This document shows positions 27,639 through 39,062 of a DNA stretch of 64,000 nt, one piece after another (the first letter of the stretch is position 1; each line of letters opens with the position of its first letter). A program made the position numbers and the translations under genes. The DNA lies in the NCBI RefSeq assembly GCF_004353185.1, contig NZ_SMUS01000001.1:62001-126000 (forward strand), written 5' to 3'. The notes beneath the pieces were generated by a model. The model ran no database searches. It saw nothing but the letters and a program-made list of their open reading frames with translations, and was not told the DNA's origin. The stretch is from Clostridium cuniculi. Lineage in GTDB: Bacteria; Bacillota; Clostridia; Clostridiales; Clostridiaceae.

Positions 27639-29828
27639 TTAACCAATCGCTTTAAATATCCATTTTTTGCTATAGAAGTCTTGTTTCACTCTTTCAATTG
27701 TTATACCAACATTCATAAGCTCATCACCAGCAAATATTTCACCTGTTTTAATATCTTTATATAAATACTCTGGATTTAGCCCTCTAAACTTTATAGTTCT
27801 AATTTGAGCTGCTGGCAAAGATAAAACCTTTACGTAAGTAGCAACAAACTGTGTTTTATCTTTTGAAACAATATTCCATGCTGATTCATTTCCATCAAAA
27901 GGATTAAATATTCTATATAAATCACCAAATTGAATTACTTCTCTTATATCCTTATATTCTTTTATTTGCTCCTTAACTATTTCCTTTTCTTCTTCAGTTA
28001 ATTTGGTTAAATCTAACTCATATCCAAAATTACCTGCCATTGCTACATTTCCTCTTGTTTCAAGTGGCGTTATTCTACCAACTTGATGATTAGCTACTGT
28101 TGATACATGACAGCCCATAGTTATTGGAGGATATGCTAAACTAGTCCCATACTGTATTTTTGTCCTACAAATAGCATCTGTATTATCACTTACCCATGTT
28201 TGTGGCATGTAATAAAGCATTCCTGGATCAAATCTTCCTCCTCCACTTGAACAACTTTCAAATAATATATTAGGAAATCTACCAGTTATTCTTTCCATAA
28301 CATCATATAATCCTAACATGTATCTATGACTTGTTTCCTCTTGTCTTTCTATTGGCAATAATTCAGAACCTATATCTGTAATGTGTCTATTCATATCCCA
28401 CTTAACATAGGTTATAGGTGCTGATTCTAATATCTTACATACAGATTCAACTATATAATCACAAACATCTTTTCTTGATAAGTCTAAAACTAATTGCCCT
28501 CTTCCCATTGTATATGGTCTATTTGGTACATGAATACACCAATCTGGATGAGCTTTATATAAATTACTTTCTATTGAAATCATTTCTGGCTCAAACCATA
28601 ATCCAAACTCCATTCCCATATCTACTATTTTATTTGCAATTCCTTCTATTCCATTAGGTAATTTTCTTCTATCTACTACCCAATCCCCTAAAGAAGTATT
28701 GTCATCATCTCTTTGTCCAAACCATCCATCATCCAGAACAAAAAGTTCCATTCCAAGTTTTTTACCTTCTTCTGCAATTTTAATAAGTTTATCTTCATTA
28801 AAATCAAAATATGTAGCTTCCCAATTATTTATCAATATAGGTCTAACTTTATGTTTAAATTCTCCTCTACATAAATTTTCCTTATATAAATTATGAAACT
28901 TTCTTGACATTCCTCCTAATCCATTATTAGAGTAAATCATAACAACTTCTGGTGTTTGAAATTCTTCATTTTCTTTTAATAACCATGAAAAATCAAATGG
29001 ATTAATTCCCATAGCAACTCTTGTATTTCTATATTGGTCTACTTGAACTTGTGCGGTAAAATTCCCACTGTATACAAAATTAAATCCATAGGCCTCTCCA
29101 CTATCCTCATTTGTATCTTTTCTAACTAATGCTACAAAAGGTGCTTGATGAGGACTACTCGCTCCTCTTGAACTATCTACCATTTGAATCCCTGATACGA
29201 TTTTTCTTCTTTCAATATTTTTCTCATTGTTGTGAGCACCATATAAAGTAATCATTTCAAAATCATCATCTCTAAAATCAATGCTCATACTTAACGCTCT
29301 TAAAAGTCTTATTTCTTCTTGTCCTTCATTAATAAACTTAACACTTCTTGTTATTACATCTAAATCATTAAATACAGAGTAATTTAATATTACCTTCAAA
29401 CCTATTACTTTATCTTCTAAATATATTTCTAAACTATCACACTCATCATCATTATTAGCATAAGTTGCTGGTAACCCCACTAATTGTTTTTTCCCTTTAA
29501 ATACTTTATAACCTAGATATCTTAAATCTGAAATTCTTGTTCCATTCTCCAATTTAACTTGGTATGCCGGTATTCTAAAATCTCCATTGCCAAATCCTTG
29601 ATATTCTTGTGGAATTGTATCTAATGAAAAGCTTCTATCTTTATCACATGGATTAGGTGAAAATCCTCTGTCTAAATAAATTATTTTATTACTTCCTCTA
29701 TATTCATTAATCCTAGCCCCATAGTATAAATGAGCTAAATATCCACCCTCTAAAACCTGCATAATGTAGCTTGTACTTTTTCCCTGTATATGGAATAAAG
29801 ATTTTTTATTATCTATCTTAATACCCAT
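27639..29828 (-). CDS. Alpha-galactosidase, GH36
   Basis: 729 residues, standard GH36 length. N-terminal beta-supersandwich to about 330; barrel with DDGWFGQRDDDN, the nucleophile in YVKWDMNRHITD (about residue 480) and the acid/base Asp in SCSSGGGRFDPGML (about 545). No signal peptide. It removes terminal alpha-galactose from raffinose-type sugars. AGAGGTAG site before ATG 29828. First gene of an operon with the PTS EIIBC and divergent from an AraC regulator. Confidence 0.95.
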   Translation of the reverse strand: MGIKIDNKKSLFHIQGKSTSYIMQVLEGGYLAHLYYGARINEYRGSNKIIYLDRGFSPNPCDKDRSFSLDTIPQEYQGFGNGDFRIPAYQVKLENGTRISDLRYLGYKVFKGKKQLVGLPATYANNDDECDSLEIYLEDKVIGLKVILNYSVFNDLDVITRSVKFINEGQEEIRLLRALSMSIDFRDDDFEMITLYGAHNNEKNIERRKIVSGIQMVDSSRGASSPHQAPFVALVRKDTNEDSGEAYGFNFVYSGNFTAQVQVDQYRNTRVAMGINPFDFSWLLKENEEFQTPEVVMIYSNNGLGGMSRKFHNLYKENLCRGEFKHKVRPILINNWEATYFDFNEDKLIKIAEEGKKLGMELFVLDDGWFGQRDDDNTSLGDWVVDRRKLPNGIEGIANKIVDMGMEFGLWFEPEMISIESNLYKAHPDWCIHVPNRPYTMGRGQLVLDLSRKDVCDYIVESVCKILESAPITYVKWDMNRHITDIGSELLPIERQEETSHRYMLGLYDVMERITGRFPNILFESCSSGGGRFDPGMLYYMPQTWVSDNTDAICRTKIQYGTSLAYPPITMGCHVSTVANHQVGRITPLETRGNVAMAGNFGYELDLTKLTEEEKEIVKEQIKEYKDIREVIQFGDLYRIFNPFDGNESAWNIVSKDKTQFVATYVKVLSLPAAQIRTIKFRGLNPEYLYKDIKTGEIFAGDELMNVGITIERVKQDFYSKKWIFKAIG

Positions 29829-29960
29829 GCTCTACCTCTTTCAAATATTTTTTTATTCTTTTTACATTTATATTGTAAACCTTTTTAAAATGTATTAATA
29901 TGGAATTATGTAGACAAATACTATAAACTTTGTGACTAATTTTTAAACTAGGAGGCTATT

Positions 29961-30779
29961 ATGGATTTTAATTTTTCTTATAGGAATCCCTATGATAATA
30001 TTGAATTAAATCTTTATACTTGTGGACATGAATCTTGTAAAAGTAAGCATTCTTATGGACCAGCTGTAAGAAGCGGATATTTAATTCATATAGTTTTAAA
30101 TGGTAAAGGAACATATAAAGTTAATAATACTTCATATAATTTAACTGCTGGAGATGGCTTTTTAATCTATCCTAATGAACTTATATACTATGAAGCAGAT
30201 AAAGATAATCCCTGGGAATATATTTGGGTTGGACTTGTTGGTACTAAGATAAGTGATTATTTAAACAAAACTTCAATTTCTAAATCTAATCCTATATTTA
30301 CTTTAAGTGAAAGCAGTAAATTAATAAATTCTATTAATTCTATAATTAATAGCACTAAGATAGATAATAATAAGAATTTAAAAATATTAGCTACTTTATA
30401 TGATTTTCTTTTTGAATTATTAAATGAATTTCCTAATCTAATAAATAGCAATAAAAATACTCAGCAAACTTATTTAGATGAGGCATTACTTTATATTCAA
30501 TTAAATTTCCAAGACAATATTTCTATTATGGATATTGCAAATCACTTATCTATTGATAGATCTTATTTACATAGAATATTTAAAAGAATTTTAAACTTAT
30601 CTCCTCAAGAGTATATTTTGAACCTTAAATTAGAAAAAGCCACTGAATTATTATCAACAACCTCTTTAACTATAGGAGATATAGCACGTTCAGTAGGCTA
30701 TAATGATACTATGCTATTTTCTAAAACTTTCAAAAAATATAAAGGTTGTACTCCTTCAAGATATAGAAAGTTTAATTAA
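29961..30779 (+). CDS. AraC-family regulator, probable activator of the alpha-galactoside operon
   Basis: 272 residues: N-terminal cupin sugar-sensing domain (about 15-90, HxVLNGKGTYKVN and a GDGFLIYP strand) and two C-terminal AraC helix-turn-helix motifs (about 170-270; DIANHLSIDRSYLHRIFKR and IGDIARSVGYNDTMLFSKTFKKY). Resembles RafR/MsmR. It faces GH36 across a 132-bp intergenic region. AGGAGG site before ATG 29961. Confidence 0.9.
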   Translation: MDFNFSYRNPYDNIELNLYTCGHESCKSKHSYGPAVRSGYLIHIVLNGKGTYKVNNTSYNLTAGDGFLIYPNELIYYEADKDNPWEYIWVGLVGTKISDYLNKTSISKSNPIFTLSESSKLINSINSIINSTKIDNNKNLKILATLYDFLFELLNEFPNLINSNKNTQQTYLDEALLYIQLNFQDNISIMDIANHLSIDRSYLHRIFKRILNLSPQEYILNLKLEKATELLSTTSLTIGDIARSVGYNDTMLFSKTFKKYKGCTPSRYRKFN

Positions 30780-30883
30780 TAATCATGGTATATTTTCATT
30801 TCTATGTTTTTTACTTCTATAAGGCTTATTAAAATTTAAATTATATACGGTAAATATTTAATTCTTAATAAATTTCTATATAA

Positions 30884-30916
30884 AAAAAGAGATAGGCTTT
30901 ATACCTCTCTCTTTTG
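30884..30916. terminator. Terminator between AraC and GNAT genes
   Basis: Imperfect hairpin AAAAAGAGATAGG with CCTCTCTCTTTT, A/T runs outside. Confidence 0.5.
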
Positions 30917-30979
30917 ATAATTATTAGTTTTAATAAATAATAGTAGAAAGTACAGTTTTTGATTAAATATAATTCTTAC

Positions 30980-31882
30980 TTATGCATGAGATAATATAGG
31001 AAACATTATATTTTCATTATTAAAAACACTTTTATTCTTACTCTTAACATATAGAGCATCATTATCATCATTTAATAATTCTTTATTATATTCTTCAATA
31101 TTTATAGGGGTAAACCCTAATCTAATAATCTTAGTATCTTCATTCATTAATAAATCAATAACTATATTTAGATCTATTTCTTCATCCATAAATACATATT
31201 GAATAAATAACTCTTCCCCATCATATTCACAAATTGCTATTGAATTACAATCCTCAATATAATAAATATTATCCTTCAAGAAATCCAAGCAATAAAACAT
31301 AATTAAATTTTTATTATCTTTAACATGAAGCTTTGAAATTTGAATACTATTATTAATTATATTTTCTAAAAGTACTTTGTCCTCATTATCATTAATATTT
31401 ATTTTTCTAACTTTTTTATTACTTCTCTCTTTGTTCTTTTTTATAGAATATTGATATTCATAAACTCTTTCAAATCCAAACTTAGGATAAAAATCTAATA
31501 CAGTATCATTTGCAAAAAGATATATACAATCACATTTATTTTCCCATTCACTTAAAACTTTCTCCATAAGAAATCTTGATAAACCTTGATTTCTATATTT
31601 TTCATCAGTCATTACAGTTCCTATTTGGATATAATTTTTTTCTTCTCCTAAAATATTTATTTTCATAATACTTACTGATACATTAGCTACTAATTTATCA
31701 TCATCTAATAATGAATATGGGATATATCCTTCTCCCCAATAACCAGCCTCATACCATTTTCTAAAATTAAACCCATAAGTTTCTTCTGTTAACTTATTAA
31801 GACCATCTCTTAAATTTTCGTTATCCCTATAACCTTTTATATAGGTATATTCATAACCATTAATCAATACTTTTTTACTCAT
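30980..31882 (-). CDS. GNAT-family N-acetyltransferase
   Basis: 300 residues from ATG 31882, which follows GAGGGG; an in-frame ATG 36 bp upstream has no good site. GNAT motif A is seen around residues 85-115 (GTVMTDEKYRNQGLSRFLMEKVL: the Q/R-x-x-G-x-G/A acetyl-CoA loop). The C-terminal half (about 150-300) is less conserved. Substrate unknown. It follows an AraC gene (31931) by 48 bp in the same direction and may share its transcript. Confidence 0.8.
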   Translation of the reverse strand: MSKKVLINGYEYTYIKGYRDNENLRDGLNKLTEETYGFNFRKWYEAGYWGEGYIPYSLLDDDKLVANVSVSIMKINILGEEKNYIQIGTVMTDEKYRNQGLSRFLMEKVLSEWENKCDCIYLFANDTVLDFYPKFGFERVYEYQYSIKKNKERSNKKVRKININDNEDKVLLENIINNSIQISKLHVKDNKNLIMFYCLDFLKDNIYYIEDCNSIAICEYDGEELFIQYVFMDEEIDLNIVIDLLMNEDTKIIRLGFTPINIEEYNKELLNDDNDALYVKSKNKSVFNNENIMFPILSHA

Positions 31883-31930
31883 TTTACACCCCTCATATTC
31901 TTCCTTACCTTTTATCAATTATATACAACT

Positions 31931-32833
31931 TTATATATAAATATTATATTTTCTTCTATATTGGGAAGGTGTACAATTCATATGTTTTTTAAATATCTTT
32001 CCATAATAACTTATTCCATTAAAGCCTACATTAAGTGCAATATTAGATATAGATTCATTACTGTTACAAAGATAATGAGTAGATTTTAAAACTCTATACT
32101 CCATCAAATACTCAAATGGAGTCGTATTTAAAACCCTTTTGAAAGCTCTACAACATTCGCTTTTGCTAATATTTACAGCCATAGCTATATCATTTAAAGA
32201 AATACTATTTTCATAATTACTATGTATATATTCTAATGCTAATTTAACCCTTTTTTCATCATATAGAGATAACTTATTTGAACTTTTATTATAAGTTTTC
32301 ATCTCCTTTACTAAAGTAAACCAAATATAGTTTAAATAATTCCTTACCTCTAATTCATAAGCATATTCCTTTTTATTAAAAGCTTTAAAAATCTTTTCAG
32401 TATAGTCTAAAATCTCTTTTTTCCATATAATATCTTTTTTTAATACTATATACTTTAAATTGCTACTATATAAAATAGGATTTATATATTTCTTATTTAT
32501 TAATGAATTTTCATTGCCATCAATGAAGTTTGAATCAAACACAATAGAATACATCTTACAATTGTTTATGACTGGCTTTATTTGATGTAAAACATTTGTA
32601 TTAAATATAATTCCCTCATCTGGTTCCAATATAATTTCTTCACCTTCAACTTGAAAACATACCTTATCACTTAAAACATAAGAAATCTGTACCTCCTTAT
32701 GCCAATGCCATCTTATATATCCCTCATCAAATAAACTAAAATCATCATTATATAAAGCTATTGGCAAGTCACTAGATCCATGTTTTATTATCTCTTGTAA
32801 ATTACTATCTACATCTATTTTATTAACCTGCAT
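31931..32833 (-). CDS. AraC-family transcriptional regulator
   Basis: 300 residues: a cupin domain at about 30-110 (GYIRWHWHKEVQISYVL, EPDEGIIFNTNVLHQ) and AraC helix-turn-helix pair at 195-295 (SLNDIAMAVNISKSECCRAFKR, ISNIALNVGFNGISYYGKIFKKH). It may control the divergent EamA transporter at 32987 or the GNAT gene downstream. Ligand unknown. Confidence 0.88.
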   Translation of the reverse strand: MQVNKIDVDSNLQEIIKHGSSDLPIALYNDDFSLFDEGYIRWHWHKEVQISYVLSDKVCFQVEGEEIILEPDEGIIFNTNVLHQIKPVINNCKMYSIVFDSNFIDGNENSLINKKYINPILYSSNLKYIVLKKDIIWKKEILDYTEKIFKAFNKKEYAYELEVRNYLNYIWFTLVKEMKTYNKSSNKLSLYDEKRVKLALEYIHSNYENSISLNDIAMAVNISKSECCRAFKRVLNTTPFEYLMEYRVLKSTHYLCNSNESISNIALNVGFNGISYYGKIFKKHMNCTPSQYRRKYNIYI

Positions 32834-32986
32834 TTTTACCTCTTTGCTAATATAGTTTTAATTTATATCAATATATTAATTGTTATATACTTTAAATATT
32901 AATAAAATTATTACAGATTAATACTTATAAATCAATATTTGTATTATATTCCCTTTATTATATAAGTCTTTAGAGGAGTGAAGAAT

Positions 32987-33880
32987 ATGAACTTAAATTT
33001 AAGAACTAAAGGAATAATTTTAGTAATTGTAGGTACAATGTTATGGGGTATATCTGGTACCGTAGCACAATTTTTATTTCAGCAGAAATCATTTAATCCT
33101 GAATGGCTTGTTGTAGTTAGATTATTAATATCTGGTTTCACACTACTTTTATATGGTTATCTAAAAAAGAATAAAGATATGAAAAATATATGGAAGGAAA
33201 AAAATGATCGTATAACCCTTATACTATTCGGTATCATTGGTATGCTTGGTGTACAATATACATACTTTGCTGCAATTAAACATGGAAATGCAGCAACAGC
33301 TACTATACTTCAATACTTATCTCCAGTCATTATAACTTGTTATTTAATTATACGTAATAAAAAATTGCCTAATTTCAGAGAATTACTTGCAATAGTTTTA
33401 GCTTTAATAGGTACATTCTTTATAATAACAAGAGGAGATATTCATAGTTTATCACTCTCAAAAGCAGCTTTATTTTGGGGTATTTCTTCTGCATTTTGTG
33501 CTGCAATATACACCTTACAACCTATTTCTCTGCTAAAGAAATATAGCTCTATAGCTGTAGTCGGCTGGGGTATGCTCATTGGTGGACTAGCTTTTAGTTT
33601 TATACATTCACCCTTTAATTTTACTGGTGAACTATCTATTATTTCTATAATCTCAGTTATTTTTATTGTTATTTTTGGAACACTTATTGCATTTTATTGT
33701 TACTTGGAAAGCCTTAAATATCTTCTACCAACAGAATCAAGTATACTAGGATGTGTAGAACCTTTATCTGCTACAATTCTATCTATTTTATGGTTAAATG
33801 TATCATTTGGTTTACCAGAACTTATAGGAACAGCTTGTATAATTTTCACTGTAATACTTTTATCTTTTTCAAAGAAATAA
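32987..33880 (+). CDS. EamA/DMT-family transporter
   Basis: 297 residues from ATG 32987, set 8 bp after AGAGGAG; an in-frame GTG at 32978 overlaps that site and is not used here. Ten hydrophobic helices in two EamA repeats (about 8-140 and 155-297). Such proteins export metabolites or amino acids or import carboxylates; the substrate is not readable. Divergent from an AraC regulator. Confidence 0.85.
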   Translation: MNLNLRTKGIILVIVGTMLWGISGTVAQFLFQQKSFNPEWLVVVRLLISGFTLLLYGYLKKNKDMKNIWKEKNDRITLILFGIIGMLGVQYTYFAAIKHGNAATATILQYLSPVIITCYLIIRNKKLPNFRELLAIVLALIGTFFIITRGDIHSLSLSKAALFWGISSAFCAAIYTLQPISLLKKYSSIAVVGWGMLIGGLAFSFIHSPFNFTGELSIISIISVIFIVIFGTLIAFYCYLESLKYLLPTESSILGCVEPLSATILSILWLNVSFGLPELIGTACIIFTVILLSFSKK

Positions 33881-33897
33881 TAAATCTATATATTATA

Positions 33898-33940
33898 AAA
33901 GGATCTTAAATTTAAACTAAATACTTAAGATCCTTTCATA
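33898..33940. terminator. Bidirectional terminator
   Basis: 12-bp arms AAAGGATCTTAA (33898-33909) and complement (33925-33936) between converging genes. Confidence 0.75.
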
Positions 33941-34001
33941 ATTATAAATAGTATTTTATATAATAATTCTTAATATATACTTTAATATTGAAATTATAAA
34001 T

Positions 34002-35012
34002 TTATTTATCCTTTATATACTTATCTAAGTTTTTAACCTCTCTCATAGCCTCTTCATACTTCTTAGCTCTTGCATTTGGATTTCTTCTTAATATATTTAT
34101 AGAATTCATATAAACCTTATTTTCAGTATTATTAATTTTTAATTCATGTACTTTTAGTTTTGATAAATACTCTAAAAACTCAGCCTTTATTTTACTTGGC
34201 TCATCTATGGCCTTTGCTGATAGCTCATCAAATTTATCAACATATCTTGATACCTTTTCAACAAATCCCTTCATTGCTTCTTCTTTTAATTCCAAATTTT
34301 TTCTAATAATTACTTCAATAGATTGCTTTCTTGTGCTCTTCTTAAGTAATGCTTCCTGTTGTTTAATTGCTACTTTTTCAACTAATTTTTCTTGCATGGA
34401 TTTTACATCTTCGTTAACAAAAGCTTCTATTATCTCTATTCTCTTCTTTACATTGATAATAGCCTCATTTCTTTCAGTAAACTTTATTAAAATATTCTTT
34501 AAGTCCATAGCTTCATTGAATGATTGTACACCATCAATTGTAATAAAAACAGTTATAATATATGAAATTATTTCTGATATTCCATAAGGTATTATTGTAA
34601 CTAAACTCTCTATATTAGGATTAACAAATCTAACTAAAAGTACAGAAAAAACTCCCCAAGCTAAAGACGATATTAAACAAATATGCCCATTAATATTAAA
34701 AGGCTCTTTAGTGTAATCCCAGTACCTAACATGAAATAATTTCTCCATCACTACACCAGTTATATATTCTAATATTGTTGCAGAAATCATCCCTATAATA
34801 AAAACTAATATAAGATTCCTCTCAACTGGTAATGTGGAAATTAATACTACTATAGCTCCTGATCCATAAATAGGTAATAAAGGTCCTTTTAAAAATCCTC
34901 TATTTACCCACTTATGCTTTTTTAAAGATACATAACATGACTCCCATACCCAACCTATAAAACAATATAGATAAAATAAAAGAAGCCATTGATGTAAGGT
35001 ATATATGTGCAT
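34002..35012 (-). CDS. Putative ABC transporter permease-like membrane protein (CmpB/PF06541 type)
   Basis: 336 residues. Residues 1-170 are hydrophobic with four or five helices and the family pattern FIGWVWESCYVS and RGFLKGPLLPIYGSGA, plus EYITGVVMEKLF and RYWDY. Residues 175-336 are a charged coiled-coil-rich cytoplasmic tail, longer than in many relatives. The family is named for ABC permeases but its true function is unclear. Stands alone. Confidence 0.75.
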   Translation of the reverse strand: MHIYTLHQWLLLFYLYCFIGWVWESCYVSLKKHKWVNRGFLKGPLLPIYGSGAIVVLISTLPVERNLILVFIIGMISATILEYITGVVMEKLFHVRYWDYTKEPFNINGHICLISSLAWGVFSVLLVRFVNPNIESLVTIIPYGISEIISYIITVFITIDGVQSFNEAMDLKNILIKFTERNEAIINVKKRIEIIEAFVNEDVKSMQEKLVEKVAIKQQEALLKKSTRKQSIEVIIRKNLELKEEAMKGFVEKVSRYVDKFDELSAKAIDEPSKIKAEFLEYLSKLKVHELKINNTENKVYMNSINILRRNPNARAKKYEEAMREVKNLDKYIKDK

Positions 35013-35074
35013 TCTCTCCCCTCATTTCTTAATAATTACTTCATATCATATTTGTAAATTTTTTAAAATAAAAA

Positions 35075-35120
35075 TACCTCAGAAAAAAAGTTATCTATAA
35101 TAAAATTTTTTCTGAGGGTA
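35075..35120 (-). terminator. Terminator after M32 carboxypeptidase
   Basis: Stem TACCTCAGAAAAAAA against TTTTTTCTGAGGGTA with one mismatch, just past the stop at 35134. Confidence 0.65.
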
Positions 35121-35133
35121 ATTTAGATATGAA

Positions 35134-36657
35134 TTAATAATTATATATTTCCTTATATTTCTTATCTAAGTATTCAATAAAATATTTTGCTTGAAGTTCC
35201 TCTCCTGTAATTCTCTTTATTAAATCGCTTGGATCATAAAGATTAGCATATTCATGAACATTTTCTTTTAACCATTCATATACTGAAGACAAATCTCCTG
35301 TAGCTATTTCATCGTATATATTCGGAATATCCTTAAGCATTTCATTTAACATTTGTGCTCCGTAAAGATTCCCTAATGCATAACTTGGAAAATATCCAAA
35401 GGATCCATCTGACCAATGCATATCTTGAAGTACTCCAACCTTATCACTTGTTGGTTCTATTCCTAAATACTCCTTGTACTTTTCATTCCAAACTCTAGGT
35501 AAATCAGCAACTTGAATTTTATCATTTATAAGTAATTTTTCTATTTCATATCTTATAATTACATGAATACTATAAGTTAGTTCATCTGCCTCAGTTCTTA
35601 TTAATGAAGGTTGTACCTTATTTATTGTATTATAAAATTCTTCTTCATTAATAAACTCAAACTGATTAGGAAACTCTTTTTTAGCTTCTTCATATAAATA
35701 TCCACAAAATGCTTTATTTCTTCCTATTATATTTTCATAAAATCTTGATTGTGATTCGTGAATAGCCATAGATGCTGCAACATTTAATCCAGTACCTTCT
35801 AAGTAGTCAGGTATATTTTGTTCATATATTCCATGTCCACCTTCATGTATTGCTGAAAACATTGCTGATGTAAAGTCATTTAAGTAATAATGATTAGTTA
35901 TTCTGACGTCCTTATTACTCATATCTAAAGTATATGGATGTTCAGTTTCATCCATTCTTCCAGATTTAAAATCGAATCCGATAGTCTTTAAAATTTTAAT
36001 ACAAAATCTTTTTTGATTTTCTTTAGGAAATTCTTTTCCCTCAAAGACATTAGAAATTTCTGTTCCACTATTATTTATCTTTTTTAATATATTAACAATT
36101 CCATCTCTTAACTCATCAAAAACTTTGTCTAATTTTTCAACAGTAAGTCCTGGCTCATAATCATCTAGTAAGGCATTATACTTATTACCTTTATATCCTT
36201 TATATTTTATTGATTTCTTTGTAAGCTCTACTATCTTTTCTAAGGCAGGTTTAAATATTTCAAAGTTATCTTCATTCTTAGCTTTCTCCCAAGCTAACTG
36301 TCCCCTAGAGGCTGCTAAAGAAAATTCCTTTATAAATTCTTCAGGAAATATTTTTTCTTTTTCATAATTCTTCTTAAGTTCATGTACCATTCTTTTCTGA
36401 ACAAAATCTAATTTTTCTTCGTTCTTCTCAAAGAATTTAATAAAGTCATGAATTTCTTTTGAAACAGATAAATTATGTGCTTGCATTTGCATGAAAGACA
36501 TAGTTTCTGCTCTTCCCTCTGCTGCATTTTCTGGCATTCCAGTTGTCATATCCCAATACATAAGACTTCCTACATTTCTATAATGCTCAATAGTTTTTAA
36601 ATATGCTGAAAGCTCTTCTAACTTTTTCTCTAATTTATCCAAAAATTTAGCCCCCAT
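35134..36657 (-). CDS. Carboxypeptidase, M32 family
   Basis: 507 residues, normal M32 length. The zinc motif HEGGH (AIHEGGHGIYEQ, about residue 267) and IHESQSRFYEN about 30 residues later are diagnostic. Cytoplasmic metallo-carboxypeptidase that trims C-terminal residues from peptides. The annotated ATG lacks an upstream ribosome binding site; the GGGGGC just after it sits well for a TTG start at codon 6, so the true protein may be 5 residues shorter. Confidence 0.93.
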   Translation of the reverse strand: MGAKFLDKLEKKLEELSAYLKTIEHYRNVGSLMYWDMTTGMPENAAEGRAETMSFMQMQAHNLSVSKEIHDFIKFFEKNEEKLDFVQKRMVHELKKNYEKEKIFPEEFIKEFSLAASRGQLAWEKAKNEDNFEIFKPALEKIVELTKKSIKYKGYKGNKYNALLDDYEPGLTVEKLDKVFDELRDGIVNILKKINNSGTEISNVFEGKEFPKENQKRFCIKILKTIGFDFKSGRMDETEHPYTLDMSNKDVRITNHYYLNDFTSAMFSAIHEGGHGIYEQNIPDYLEGTGLNVAASMAIHESQSRFYENIIGRNKAFCGYLYEEAKKEFPNQFEFINEEEFYNTINKVQPSLIRTEADELTYSIHVIIRYEIEKLLINDKIQVADLPRVWNEKYKEYLGIEPTSDKVGVLQDMHWSDGSFGYFPSYALGNLYGAQMLNEMLKDIPNIYDEIATGDLSSVYEWLKENVHEYANLYDPSDLIKRITGEELQAKYFIEYLDKKYKEIYNY

Positions 36658-36668
36658 TCTAATATTTT

Positions 36669-36711
36669 CTATTCATTTAATTATATACTTTATTTTGAAT
36701 TAAATGAATAG
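36669..36711. promoter_or_regulatory. 14-bp inverted repeat around the M32 promoter
   Basis: CTATTCATTTAATT (36669-36682) and its complement (36698-36711), with a minus-strand TATAAT (36686-36681) inside. Possible operator or leader hairpin. Confidence 0.4.
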
Positions 36712-36731
36712 TACATTTTTATCAGGAAAAA

Positions 36732-36790
36732 AATGTATGCGCCTCCGGGGTCAATCCATATTCTGGATTGACCCCGGAGGTTCATACATT
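36732..36790. repeat. GC-rich 59-bp palindrome, copy B
   Basis: 27-bp arms (36732-36758, 36764-36790) around loop TATTC, differing from perfect complementarity at two positions. Core GCCTCCGGGGTCAATCC closely matches copy A (12527-12585). It lies 16 bp beyond the malL stop. A T-run follows on the minus strand, so it could end malL transcription here. Confidence 0.85.
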
Positions 36791-36806
36791 ATTTTACATT
36801 TTAATA

Positions 36807-38474
<1,668 letters not shown>

Positions 38475-38568
38475 TTATTACAATTAATGATTTATAATGT
38501 GATTATACATAATATTCTTATTACTTTACTTGCAAAATATAGGCTTTTTTTAACACAATAATGCTATT

Positions 38569-39027
38569 TTACTTCATCTTCTCTTTATTTTTCAGTTTTT
38601 CTATTGCTGTATCTATTCTTTTATTTCTTGTGTCTTCTTTCTTAGCTGAAGTTATCCATGTAACATATTTTTTTTGCATAGAAAAAGATAATGTATTCCA
38701 AAATTCTTTTATATTATTATCTAACTCTATTCTCTCTTTAAAATACGTAGGTATCTCAACAACTCTTTCTTCTTCATCTTTTTCTATGATTACTTCAATA
38801 ATATCGCCTGGTTCCTTTTCTATCTTTTTTCTTATATCTTTAGTTATTCCTATAATATAACATGGTAATCCCATCTTAACTATTGAACCTCTATATTCAA
38901 CTCCATCAAAAGTGGCTTTTACCTTTACCCTTTTAGCTCCATATACCTCTTCTACATCAAAAGGTATCTCTATATATGCTCCATCTTTTTCCTCTATTTT
39001 TTTTATTTCTGCATTAAATTTTTTCAT
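38569..39027 (-). CDS. DUF1905/YdeI (OmdA-like) domain protein
   Basis: 152 residues. N-terminal DUF1905 beta barrel (about 1-85: YIEIPFDVEEVYG, VEYRGSIVKMG) and C-terminal YdeI/OmpD-associated helical tail (about 90-152: FWNTLSFSMQKKYVTWITSAKKEDTRNKRI). The family occurs widely and has no established biochemical role. Possible two-gene unit with the EamA gene 35 bp downstream of... upstream on the same strand (39063-39929). Confidence 0.82.
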   Translation of the reverse strand: MKKFNAEIKKIEEKDGAYIEIPFDVEEVYGAKRVKVKATFDGVEYRGSIVKMGLPCYIIGITKDIRKKIEKEPGDIIEVIIEKDEEERVVEIPTYFKERIELDNNIKEFWNTLSFSMQKKYVTWITSAKKEDTRNKRIDTAIEKLKNKEKMK

Positions 39028-39062
39028 TTGTTATTGCCCTCCTAGAATTAACTTTCCTGCAT

